Positions 15,306-22,285 of a DNA stretch of 42,841 nucleotides are shown in pieces. The stretch covers positions 1 to 42,841 of the forward strand of contig RFFP01000021.1 of NCBI GenBank assembly GCA_003696155.1, in the 5' to 3' direction. The position numbers were made by a program, and so were the translations under genes. Below the pieces are notes generated by a model. It searched no databases, was not told the DNA's origin, and saw only the letters and a list, made by a program, of their open reading frames with translations. The first letter of the stretch is position 1; each line of letters starts with the position of its first letter. This DNA comes from Acidobacteriota bacterium (GTDB lineage Bacteria; Aquificota; Aquificia; Aquificales; Aquificaceae).

Positions 15306-15823
15306 AAAGACCTATCATGATTATAGACCTTGACCGTTGTATTGGTTGTCTCTCTTGTGAGGTGGCCTGCAAGCAGGAAAAGGGTATACAGCACATGGGG
15401 ATAAGCCCAATGAAGGTCTTCAGGTTGGGTGGCTTTGGAGAAAAGCCAGACTCCTTTTTCTTGCCCATGAACTGCTTTCATTGTGAACCGGCCCCCTGCG
15501 TTTACGCCTGCCCCACCTCGGCTATGAGGAAAAGGGACTTGGACGGCATTGTTTACTTAGAAGAGCTAAGGTGCATAGGCTGTAAGGCTTGCATAATAGC
15601 CTGTCCCTACGGTGCTATAACCTTCAACCCTAAGACTATGAAGGTGGAAAAGTGTGATTACTGCTACAAAAGGTTGGAGAAGGGCCTTCTACCCTCATGC
15701 GTTTCCAAGTGTGTCACCAATTGCCTGTACTTCGTTGAGCTGGATGACGTGCCCAAGGAGAGACATATTGCTAAAAGGATAGATTCGGAGCTCTACAGGG
15801 AGCTCTTCAACTGGAAAGGATGA
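15302..15823 (+). CDS. Four-cluster 4Fe-4S ferredoxin-like electron transfer protein
   Basis: 173 residues from TTG 15302; GGAGGG about 10 nt upstream supports it, with ATG 15317 as the alternative. Sixteen cysteines fall in four groups: CIGCLSCEVAC, CFHCEPAPCVYAC, CIGCKACIIAC and CDYC...C...C...C, the arrangement of the iron-sulfur subunits of DMSO-reductase-type enzymes (HycB/NrfC/DmsB family). It would pass electrons between a catalytic subunit and the quinone pool or another carrier. No molybdopterin or membrane-anchor subunit is adjacent, so its partner is unknown. No Tat or Sec signal, so it is cytoplasmic. Confidence 0.9.
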   Translation: MKRPIMIIDLDRCIGCLSCEVACKQEKGIQHMGISPMKVFRLGGFGEKPDSFFLPMNCFHCEPAPCVYACPTSAMRKRDLDGIVYLEELRCIGCKACIIACPYGAITFNPKTMKVEKCDYCYKRLEKGLLPSCVSKCVTNCLYFVELDDVPKERHIAKRIDSELYRELFNWKG

Positions 15824-16562
15824 ATCTTTTCAGGTCAAAGATTAAACCAAGAAAGCATCCAAGGGATAGAAAGGGCCCATAGGGAACTGCAAACTGAAAA
15901 CTCCTATTCTTTATAACAAGAGGTAAGGCATACAAAAGTCCAAGCACAGAACCTATAAAAACGCCGTATGCTACAGCCCACACGCCACCCACAGAACCTA
16001 TGAAAGCCATAAGCTTTACGTCCCCAAAACCAAGACCTTCAAACCTTCTAAGCTTTACGTAGTAGAGGTATATGAGCAAAAAGGGTACAGCTCCAGACAA
16101 ACTTCCAACAAGGCTATCCACAAAGCTAAAATCCTCTCTAAAAAGGGAGCTGATAAGACCGAAAGCCAGCCCACCTAAGGTGAGACTATCGGGCAATGTA
16201 AAGGTGTCCCAGTCTATCAGGCTTGCGACCAAAAGTATGGAGAAGAACACGTAAAACACAAGAGCACTAATAGGCTCCTGCCATTTTAAAGCACATAGAA
16301 CCGCAAGAGAGCCACTTGATAGCTCCACCAAAGGATACCTTAGGGGGATGCTTGCACCACAGTAGGCGCATCTTCCCCTTAGTAGCAGGTAAGAGACTAT
16401 GGGTATGTTGTTATACCATCTTATGGGTGTACCACACGCCGGACAGTGGGATGAGGGCTTTACAATGGACATTCCCCTAGGAAGTCTGTAGATGATTACA
16501 TTGTAAAAACTTCCCAATACAGCTCCTATGACAAAATACACTATATGTTGAAAATACTCCAC
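15807..16562 (-). CDS. pilD: Prepilin peptidase / N-methyltransferase
   Basis: 251 residues, GTG start. It cleaves and N-methylates type IV prepilins or pseudopilins at the inner membrane. The N-terminal domain has GSFYNVIIYRLPRGMS, then the zinc-binding CPAC and CAYC pairs. The two catalytic aspartates are in DWDTFTLPDSLTLGG and GFGDVKLMAFIG. About eight membrane segments. No pilin genes are adjacent. TATAAT at 16579-16574 is 11 nt before the GTG. Confidence 0.96.
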   Translation of the reverse strand: MEYFQHIVYFVIGAVLGSFYNVIIYRLPRGMSIVKPSSHCPACGTPIRWYNNIPIVSYLLLRGRCAYCGASIPLRYPLVELSSGSLAVLCALKWQEPISALVFYVFFSILLVASLIDWDTFTLPDSLTLGGLAFGLISSLFREDFSFVDSLVGSLSGAVPFLLIYLYYVKLRRFEGLGFGDVKLMAFIGSVGGVWAVAYGVFIGSVLGLLYALPLVIKNRSFQFAVPYGPFLSLGCFLGLIFDLKRFILSS

Positions 16563-16583
16563 GTCCGTCTAAAATTATAAGGC
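16563..16583. promoter_or_regulatory. Shared divergent promoter, pilD / thioredoxin-like lipoprotein
   Basis: 21-bp gap with TAAAATTATA (16570-16579). Plus strand: TAAAAT, 8 nt before ATG 16584. Minus strand: TATAAT, 11 nt before GTG 16562. Confidence 0.55.
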
Positions 16584-17063
16584 ATGAGAAAGCTCCCGGT
16601 TTTAGTGCTAACTCTTTTCCTTTTCCTCTCATGCAAAAAGGGGGAAGTTTCCCGCTCTTCTGAAGTGAAGGATATCACACCCAAGGGCAACTATGCCATG
16701 CTGATAGTTGAGAGCGAGAGCTGTATATACTGTAAACAGCTAAAAAAAGACCTCCAGCAAGATGAGAGGCTAAGGCAGGCAACAACTGGCATCGATATAT
16801 ACAGTATACTGTACGAAAGCAATGCAAAGGTAAACTATAAGCTGGACGGAGTTTCATCCATATCTACGGAAGAGGAACTGGCAAGGAGGTTAAAGGTTAG
16901 CTATTTCCCTCAAATTTTCTTCTACGATAAGGAGGGCAAAGTAATACTCCATCTGCCCGGTTATCAGCCGCCGGAAATCCTTGCGTGCAGTGTCAAGTTT
17001 GTAAAAGAAGAAGTTTACAAGATAAAGAGCTATATGGAATATGTAAGGTCTCAATGCGGTTAA
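16584..17063 (+). CDS. Thioredoxin-like lipoprotein
   Basis: 159 residues. A lipoprotein signal peptide ends in the lipobox LFLSC (Cys17), so the protein is anchored in the envelope. The mature domain is a thioredoxin fold with active-site C47-I-Y-C50 preceded by VESESCIYCK, and cis-Pro in YFPQIFFYD. It resembles SoxW/thioredoxin_2 periplasmic reductases. A further Cys lies at the C-terminus (SQCG). The likely role is thiol-disulfide exchange in the periplasm, for example for cytochrome c or Sox proteins; the substrate is inferred. Its end overlaps the gph start. Confidence 0.85.
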   Translation: MRKLPVLVLTLFLFLSCKKGEVSRSSEVKDITPKGNYAMLIVESESCIYCKQLKKDLQQDERLRQATTGIDIYSILYESNAKVNYKLDGVSSISTEEELARRLKVSYFPQIFFYDKEGKVILHLPGYQPPEILACSVKFVKEEVYKIKSYMEYVRSQCG

Positions 17064-17695
17064 GAGCTGTACTCTTCGACCTAGATGGAACTCTAATAGA
17101 TTCTTACAGGGACATAGCCCTTCACCTTAACAGGACACTAAGGGACTTTTCCATGGAGGAGGTGGATGTAGAGAGTGTGAGACACATGGTCGGGGGTGGT
17201 GCAAAGAACCTCCTTAAGAGGTTTTTTAGCGATGGTACCCTTGAGGAGGCCATAGGGGTTTTCATGGAGTACTACATGCAAGAGCCCGTTATACATACAA
17301 GGACTTTTGAAGGGATAAAAGAGCTCCTTGCCTGCTTAAAAGAAGAGGGTATTTGTATGGCTGTGGTGACCAACAAGATGGAGAAGCTTTCAAGAGAGAT
17401 ACTTAATAGGCTCTCCCTAACGAATTACTTTTCTTTTATAGTGGGTGGTGACACCTACGCTGAAAAGAAGCCATCCTCTATTCCCGTGCTTAAAACCCTT
17501 GATGTTTTGGGTATAAAGAGCAATGAGGCTATTATGCTGGGTGATACGGAGGCGGATATAACTGCAGGCAAGCTTGCGGGTACTTGGACAGGTCTTGCCA
17601 AATGGGGTTATATAAAAAGCATGGGAGAAAAGCCCCACTTTGAGTTTGATAGACCTTTGGACCTCTGCTTACTCCTCAGGCAGGGGACGGGGTGA
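17054..17695 (+). CDS. gph: Phosphoglycolate phosphatase-like HAD hydrolase
   Basis: 213 residues from ATG 17054; an upstream in-frame start would lie inside the previous gene and adds residues foreign to the family. HAD motif I is VLFDLDGTLIDS, motif II VVTNKMEK, motif III lysine in EKKPSS, and motif IV GDTEADITAGKLAG, with an alpha-helical C1 cap. The Gph/PpaX-type family dephosphorylates 2-phosphoglycolate or similar small phosphates. It starts 10 nt inside the lipoprotein gene and overlaps the next, opposite gene by 27 nt. Confidence 0.88.
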   Translation: MRLRAVLFDLDGTLIDSYRDIALHLNRTLRDFSMEEVDVESVRHMVGGGAKNLLKRFFSDGTLEEAIGVFMEYYMQEPVIHTRTFEGIKELLACLKEEGICMAVVTNKMEKLSREILNRLSLTNYFSFIVGGDTYAEKKPSSIPVLKTLDVLGIKSNEAIMLGDTEADITAGKLAGTWTGLAKWGYIKSMGEKPHFEFDRPLDLCLLLRQGTG

Positions 17696-17875
17696 GCGGT
17701 ACTTTACCGTGTAGAGAACGACGAAGCCATCTATTCCGTGCTCCCTTGCGAGGCTTGTTTCTACGTCCAGTATCTGCCCTCCTTCCTCTTCTATGCCTGA
17801 GAGAACCTCGTTTAGCCTTTCTGTTATCTCGTTGTCCTTTCCTTCCAAGGATAGGACTATGCATCTGTAGACCAT
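17669..17875 (-). CDS. Small protein of unknown function
   Basis: 68 residues, not recognised. The sequence reads as beta-alpha-beta: VYRCIVLSL, a helix NEITERLNEVLSGIEE, then QILDVETSLA and GFVVLYTVKY strands, like small single-domain proteins that oligomerise through beta sheets. It begins 5 nt after the epmA stop and so belongs to the tRNA-His/epmA unit. Its 3' end lies 27 nt inside gph. No signal peptide or metal motif. Confidence 0.65.
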   Translation of the reverse strand: MVYRCIVLSLEGKDNEITERLNEVLSGIEEEGGQILDVETSLAREHGIDGFVVLYTVKYRSPRPLPEE

Positions 17876-17880
17876 GACTA

Positions 17881-18747
17881 TTAGTATAACTCCTCAAGGC
17901 TTGATAGCCCCATATAGACCATGAAGAGCCTCTCCAATCCTATGGAACAGCCAGCACAGGGTGGAAAGTTCTCATAACACTGCAGAAGGTCTTCATCTAC
18001 GGGCAGGTCCCTACTCTGACGGTACACCTCTATGCGTCTTTTTATCTCTTCCATGTTTGTCTCTTCTGTCCAGCCGTTGGCTATTTCAACCCCCTTTATG
18101 TAGAGCTCAAACCTCTCCGCGTAGCCGTCTTTAACCTTGGCGTAGGCACTCAGCCTGGCGGGAAAGTGAGTCAGGAAGGTGGGCCTTTCAAAGCCGAGCT
18201 TACGCTCTATATCCACGTATATCCTATAGAAGAGCTCCTCCCAGCTTTCCTTATCGTCAAACTGGTAACCGTAAGCTAAGAGGTTGTTTTTAAATATCTC
18301 CTCATCTTCGGAGAGTATTATGCCCGCATATTCTTCAAAAGCATGCTCAAGCCTGAGCTCTTCGTAGTCTCCTGCAATCCCTAAGAATCCTAGTAAATCT
18401 CCTATCTCTTCCATGAGCTGTCTGTAATCGGCGCCCATTCTGTACCATTCGAGCATGTTGAACTCCACTCTGTGTAACTTCCCACACTCCCTGTTCCTAA
18501 AAACCCTCGCTATCTGGAAGACGTTCCTAGGGGTCCTGCTTATGAACTTTTTCATGGAAAACTCCGGTGAGGTATGTAGCCATACCCTTTTCCTCTTACC
18601 GCAGCTCTCTACATCCAAGCTTATGGGTTCCACATTGGGGTCTATATTGGGAAAGTCCTGAAGTATGGGGGTGTGTATCTCCGTATAACCCCTTGCCTTA
18701 AAGAAGTTTCTAACCCTATCTATAAAGTTGGACCATTCTACGAGCAT
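17881..18747 (-). CDS. epmA: Elongation factor P beta-lysyl-transferase-like protein (GenX/PoxA)
   Basis: 288 residues, a class II lysyl-tRNA synthetase catalytic core without the anticodon-binding OB domain. In the known case EpmA attaches (R)-beta-lysine to a conserved Lys of EF-P. Motif 2 is RNVFQIARVFRNRECGKLHRVEFNMLEWY-like (FRNREC, HRVEF). The lysine pocket GVEIANGWTEETN and motif 3 GCSIGLERLFMVYMG are clear. Neither efp nor epmB is in the window. TATAAT at 18759-18754 lies 6 nt before the ATG with no SD, so it may have its own leaderless transcript just after tRNA-His. Confidence 0.88.
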   Translation of the reverse strand: MLVEWSNFIDRVRNFFKARGYTEIHTPILQDFPNIDPNVEPISLDVESCGKRKRVWLHTSPEFSMKKFISRTPRNVFQIARVFRNRECGKLHRVEFNMLEWYRMGADYRQLMEEIGDLLGFLGIAGDYEELRLEHAFEEYAGIILSEDEEIFKNNLLAYGYQFDDKESWEELFYRIYVDIERKLGFERPTFLTHFPARLSAYAKVKDGYAERFELYIKGVEIANGWTEETNMEEIKRRIEVYRQSRDLPVDEDLLQCYENFPPCAGCSIGLERLFMVYMGLSSLEELY

Positions 18748-18753
18748 TTAAGG

Positions 18754-18759
18754 ATTATA
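18754..18759 (-). promoter_or_regulatory. Candidate -10 of epmA
   Basis: Perfect TATAAT on the minus strand in the 17-bp gap between tRNA-His and epmA, ending 6 nt before the ATG. Confidence 0.45.
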
Positions 18760-18764
18760 AGCTA

Positions 18765-18841
18765 TGGGGAGAGCGACGGGAGTCGAACCCGCGACCCGTG
18801 GATCCACAGTCCACTGCTCTGCCAACTGAGCTACGCTCTCC
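18765..18841 (-). tRNA. tRNA-His (GTG anticodon)
   Basis: Full cloverleaf on the minus strand. Acceptor GAGAGCG (18840-18834) pairs with CGCTCTC. Anticodon stem GTGGA/TCCAC encloses loop CTGTGGA with anticodon GTG. T-arm is GCGGG TTCGACT CCCGT. An extra 5' G at 18841 can pair with discriminator C73 (18768), the tRNA-His hallmark. The 3' CCA is encoded (18767-18765), unlike the other two tRNAs here. TTATAT at 18856-18851 is a possible -10. Confidence 0.96.
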
Positions 18842-18874
18842 TGCACAAGGATATAAATTATAAACCCTTCCCTT

Positions 18875-19570
18875 CTAGCAAGCAAGGTTGATTACTAAGG
18901 CAACCGCCACCGTGCCTGCGATTTCAGACCTCATTATGTAAGGTCTTATAAAGACAGGTAAAAAGCCCTTTCCCTCTAAACCCTTAACTTCTTCCACACT
19001 TAGACCGCCCTCAGGACCTACCAGCACGCCGTAGCTATCCCTTCCAAGGGGTATGTCCCTTATACCTCTTTCGATGGAGAAACTATCAAGGAAGAGTCCT
19101 ACCTCTTCCCTCTTTTCAAGGTCTTCCAAACTTATGGGTTCATCTACGATTAGGGGGCTAGGTCTCTTGCATTGCTTCATAGAGGAGAGGGCTAGCCTTT
19201 CCCATCTATCCCTCCTTTCCCTTATAACCCTTTCATTTTGAAAACTTCTACTACTTATAACTGGGACAAGTCTTTCCGCCCCTACCTGGCTTACACTGTC
19301 TACTATATCGTCCATCTTTCTTATATCTACTGGTACGCACTGATAGAGGATGACTGTGGGTTTCAAAGGTGTTGGTACTATCTCCTCTTCTATTTGGCAC
19401 AGGGCTTGACTCCGGTCTAGGCTCCTTATGGTGCAAAGAAATACTCTACCCTCGCAGAAGACCTCTAAGGCATCTCCTGGTTTCAACCTCAAAGCCCTTA
19501 AGTGCTTCAGTTCCTGACCTGATAGTATAAACAAATTACCCTTTCTATGGGAGCATATAAGCCTTTCCAT
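18875..19570 (-). CDS. rsmE: 16S rRNA m3U1498 methyltransferase
   Basis: 231 residues. RsmE methylates N3 of U1498 in 16S rRNA. It has an N-terminal PUA-like part (HLRALRLKPGDALEVFCEGR) and a C-terminal SPOUT knot. The knot signatures are SQVGAERLVPVISSRS, ALSSMKQCKRP, LVGPEGGLSVEEVKG and the final RSEIAGTVAVALV. Typical length. The ATG lies one base after the T-run of the hup terminator. Confidence 0.96.
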   Translation of the reverse strand: MERLICSHRKGNLFILSGQELKHLRALRLKPGDALEVFCEGRVFLCTIRSLDRSQALCQIEEEIVPTPLKPTVILYQCVPVDIRKMDDIVDSVSQVGAERLVPVISSRSFQNERVIRERRDRWERLALSSMKQCKRPSPLIVDEPISLEDLEKREEVGLFLDSFSIERGIRDIPLGRDSYGVLVGPEGGLSVEEVKGLEGKGFLPVFIRPYIMRSEIAGTVAVALVINLAC

Positions 19571-19598
19571 AAAAGGGTGGGGCCGTCCTAGCGGCCCC
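19571..19598 (-). terminator. Intrinsic terminator after hup
   Basis: On the minus strand GGGGCCG (19598-19592), a 6-nt loop, CGGCCCC (19585-19579), then ACCC and TTTT. A perfect 7-bp G/C stem with a short T run, 10 bp after the hup stop and immediately before rsmE. It is the only clear intrinsic terminator I see in the window. Confidence 0.75.
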
Positions 19599-19608
19599 TA
19601 TTGTGGTG

Positions 19609-19881
19609 TTACTTTATGGAATCTCTGAGGTTCTTAGCAGGTCTGAAGGAGACCACCTTCCTAGCGGGTATGTTGATTACTGCGCCTGTCCTTGGGTTCC
19701 TTCCCTTCCTCTCTGCCCTTTTCCTCACCGCAAAGATGCCAAAGGCTGGTATGGCCACCCTTTCGCCCTTCTTGAGCGCATTTGAGACAGCTTCTATGGC
19801 TGACTTCAGGGCAGCATCTGCCTGCTTCTTGGTTATACCTGCCCCTTTGGCTATAGCTGAGACAAGCTCTGCCTTTGTCAT
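19609..19881 (-). CDS. hup: HU-family DNA-binding protein
   Basis: 90 residues, the standard HU/IHF length. HU is a homodimeric nucleoid protein that bends DNA. Clear features are the helical N-terminus MTKAELVSAIAKGAGITKKQADAAL-like body (MTKAELVSAIAK), GERVAIPAFGIFAVRKRAERKGRNP beta arm with the proline at its tip (RNPRTGAVINIPARKV) and the C-terminal helix FRPAKNLRDSI. Strong SD AAGGAGG about 8 nt before the ATG, its own promoter and its own terminator: a single-gene unit. It is one of the few genes here with a conventional leader. Confidence 0.98.
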   Translation of the reverse strand: MTKAELVSAIAKGAGITKKQADAALKSAIEAVSNALKKGERVAIPAFGIFAVRKRAERKGRNPRTGAVINIPARKVVSFRPAKNLRDSIK

Positions 19882-19915
19882 GGCGTTCCCTCCTTAAGGT
19901 TTTTTAGCTTTTAAA

Positions 19916-19944
19916 ATAATATAGCAACTCAACACAGTATGCAA
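19916..19944 (-). promoter_or_regulatory. Sigma-70 type promoter of hup
   Basis: On the minus strand -35 TTGCAT (19944-19939), a 17-bp spacer and -10 TATTAT (19921-19916). Transcription would start about 27 nt before the ATG, leaving room for AAGGAGG. This is the only full -35/-10 pair I could assign. Confidence 0.6.
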
Positions 19945-20026
19945 GCGGAATTGAAGGAAAATGGGGTTTTGAAAATGTATTTTTTTAAGGAAGTAGAGTA
20001 GGAACTGATTGTATTCTATTAAGGTT

Positions 20027-20452
20027 ATGATTGGTGTAGTATTTGCTTTACTGGCAAGCCTTGTTTGGGGAACAGCGCCCCTACTCTTTAAGCTGGGACT
20101 AAGGGGAGAGGTACCACCCATACTGGCACTAATGGTTCATAACCTATCCGCTTTCTTGCTTGCCTTTTTACTCACACTAGCTTTCGGATACAAGCTCGAC
20201 TATCCCCTTAAAGAGCTTCTTTTGATTGCCCTTGGGGGCATTATGTCTGGTTTTTTGGGTCTTTTCTTTTTTTTCCTTGCAGTGAAAAGGGGTGATGTGT
20301 CCGTCGTATCTCCCATAGCCTCCACATCACCCCTCTGGGCTTCCCTAATGGCTTTCTTGTTGCTAGGTGAACCCCTCGGCCCTCTAAGGCTGTTGGGTAT
20401 AGTGTTGGTAGTCTTGGGCACTGTTCTCATATCCCTCTCGTCAGGAAGATGA
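20027..20452 (+). CDS. EamA/DMT-type small membrane transporter
   Basis: 141 residues from ATG 20027; an upstream TTG at 20009 with a weak AGGA is the alternative. Four to five membrane segments. It has the EamA pattern FALLASLVWGTAPLLFKLGL at the start and GDVSVVSPIASTSPLWASLMAFLLLGEPL in the second half, followed by a final helix. A single EamA half-unit, which would need to dimerise to match ten-helix transporters. The substrate is unknown. The last codons overlap the lnt start (ATGA). The 145 bp between hup and this gene holds the hup promoter; nothing else is recognised there. Confidence 0.85.
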   Translation: MIGVVFALLASLVWGTAPLLFKLGLRGEVPPILALMVHNLSAFLLAFLLTLAFGYKLDYPLKELLLIALGGIMSGFLGLFFFFLAVKRGDVSVVSPIASTSPLWASLMAFLLLGEPLGPLRLLGIVLVVLGTVLISLSSGR

Positions 20453-21783
20453 AAAAACTTCTGCTTGTATTCCTGGCTGGCCTTATGCTCTATCTACCCT
20501 TCTCAAAGTATGCTATCTGGTTTGCGGGCTTACCTGCTTTGTACATCCTTATGCGATACAGGGACTCAAGGTTTTGGCTCTTGGGGGGGGTTGTTTTCTT
20601 CTTCCTCTCCCTGAGATGTGTAAACATAGCCAGTGTAAAGTACGGTGGTATAAACCCTATGCTTTCTTACGGCATGTTTACCCTGTTTACCCTCTTTCTA
20701 AGCCTCTATCAGTTTTACCTGCCGGTCAAGCTGTTGAATAGGTATTTTAGAGGTATTACCTTAGCTTTACCCCCTCTTTACGTCCTTTTTGAAGTTCTTA
20801 GGTCCTACTTCCCTTATGGTGGCTTCCCATGGTTGATCCTTGGTTCTATCCTTGTTGACGTACCCTTCATAAAAAATAGCTTTCTCTACTCTAACGTGTA
20901 CCTTCATAGCCTGTTTATTCTCTATGCTGTTCTCTTTGTGGCAGAAAGGAGGATTGTACCTCTTACACTTATGGGCCTTCTGGTCTTTACTCTGAGTTTT
21001 TACAGTCTTTATGAGAAAGAGAGAAGAATGCAAGTAGCCCCTGCTTTAAAGGTTGCCCTAGTGCAGACGGCCGTACCCCAAGAGGACAAACTGGACAAGG
21101 ATAAATTCAGGAAACATACGGATGAGATACTGGACCTTACCGAGCAGGCTCTGCAGGAAGGTGTGGGTTTGGTTGTCCTCCCCGAGTCGGCCCTGCCCTT
21201 TTTCTACTCTCATGAGTACGAAGAGGGATACCAGAGGCTCATGTTCATGAGCTTTAAGGCCCCTATCCTTGTTGGGCTCGTGGATGTGAGAGAGGGTTTA
21301 AGACCCTATAACTCTGCCTATCTGTTGAGCGCTGGCATGTCTGTGGATCACTATGACAAGGTTAGGCTCTTACCCATCGGGGAGTACATGCCCCGGCCTT
21401 TCGGTTTTCTCAAGGAGGTCTTTTCAGCCATAGGTGGCGTTGATTACCTGCCCGGAGAAAGTCTAAAACCCCTTTACCATAAAAACCTCAAGCTTGCCAC
21501 CCCCATATGCTTTGAAATAGCTTACTACGACCTTGTGAAGAAGCTTTCCAAGGATGCAAACCTTATAGTGGTCCTCACCAACGACGGATGGTTTGACGAC
21601 TCTGATTGTACTGCACAGCACCTGAGGTGGGCGAGGGTAAGAGCCTTAGAGAGTGGGAAGTTTGTTCTGTGGGTCAACAACTCGGGCTATACGGGTATAA
21701 TAGACCCTTACGGTAGTGTGTCTCAGCTGCTATCCTATGGAAAGAGGGCGGTGCTCTTTGGGGAGGTACGTCTTATTGAGTAA
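20449..21783 (+). CDS. lnt: Apolipoprotein N-acyltransferase
   Basis: 444 residues. Lnt adds the third acyl chain to the N-terminal Cys of lipoproteins in the inner membrane. The first 200 residues hold about seven hydrophobic segments with FRGITLALPPLYVLFEVLR and YGGFPWL. The C-terminal nitrilase domain has Glu in VVLPESALPFFY, Lys in HYDKVRLLPIGEYMP, and Cys in ATPICFEIAYYD, followed by NDGWFDDS and GYTGIIDPYG. It is shorter than the usual 500 or so, mainly in the membrane part. Works after Lgt, which is also in this window. Confidence 0.95.
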   Translation: MKKLLLVFLAGLMLYLPFSKYAIWFAGLPALYILMRYRDSRFWLLGGVVFFFLSLRCVNIASVKYGGINPMLSYGMFTLFTLFLSLYQFYLPVKLLNRYFRGITLALPPLYVLFEVLRSYFPYGGFPWLILGSILVDVPFIKNSFLYSNVYLHSLFILYAVLFVAERRIVPLTLMGLLVFTLSFYSLYEKERRMQVAPALKVALVQTAVPQEDKLDKDKFRKHTDEILDLTEQALQEGVGLVVLPESALPFFYSHEYEEGYQRLMFMSFKAPILVGLVDVREGLRPYNSAYLLSAGMSVDHYDKVRLLPIGEYMPRPFGFLKEVFSAIGGVDYLPGESLKPLYHKNLKLATPICFEIAYYDLVKKLSKDANLIVVLTNDGWFDDSDCTAQHLRWARVRALESGKFVLWVNNSGYTGIIDPYGSVSQLLSYGKRAVLFGEVRLIE

Positions 21784-22285
21784 ACTACCCAACCTCATAT
21801 CCTTGGCTCGTGTAGTCTTAAGTCCCTTCCTTCTCCTCGTGCCAGAGGCTCACCTGTTTAGCTTCTTTTTGGTGCTTGCCCTTTCCGATGCCCTAGATGG
21901 CTTTTTTGCAAGGCTCTTTAAGGCGCAAAGTGAGCTTGGTAAGATATTGGACCCTCTGGGGGATAAGGTAATGTTACTGTGTGGTCTGTACGTATGCACC
22001 TTCAGGCTAGGTATGCTCCCTTCCTACCTTCTCTACCTTCTGCTTGTCAGAGACCTCTTCCTTCTTGTGGGTGGTGCGTTGCTCCTTATAAAAAAAGGAA
22101 GAGTACCCTCCGCAAGGACCTTTGGAAAGCTTACCACCTTTGGAGTTTCTCTTTTAATAATTCTTTCCCTTTTGGGTTATCACAGCCAGTTTTTGCTTTT
22201 GTTTGTACTACTTACTGCTGCTCTTTCTTGGCTTGACTATGGCCTTTTGGGTTATAGAAGGCTCAGAAGTCAAACTTTCTCCTGA
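21776..22285 (+). CDS. pgsA: CDP-alcohol phosphatidyltransferase (PgsA-like)
   Basis: 169 residues from TTG 21776, supported by GGGAGG 9 nt upstream. The starting sequence LSKLPNLISLARVVLSP matches the family. The catalytic signature D-x2-DG-x2-AR-x8-G-x3-D-x3-D is present as SDALDGFFARLFKAQSELGKILDPLGDKV. Several membrane helices. The product is most likely phosphatidylglycerophosphate, but other CDP-alcohol transferases cannot be excluded. It begins 8 nt before the lnt stop ends and its 3' end overlaps tamB by 23 nt. Confidence 0.87.
   Translation: MSKLPNLISLARVVLSPFLLLVPEAHLFSFFLVLALSDALDGFFARLFKAQSELGKILDPLGDKVMLLCGLYVCTFRLGMLPSYLLYLLLVRDLFLLVGGALLLIKKGRVPSARTFGKLTTFGVSLLIILSLLGYHSQFLLLFVLLTAALSWLDYGLLGYRRLRSQTFS

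Noticed and set aside
19952-20026. Small RNA or second gene between hup and eamA
   Set aside because: I see no stable hairpin with a T run, no ORF and no clear rightward -35/-10 pair.
20449-21783. Truncation of lnt, because it is shorter than the usual size
   Set aside because: All three catalytic residues and the C-terminal motifs are present; only the membrane part is compact.
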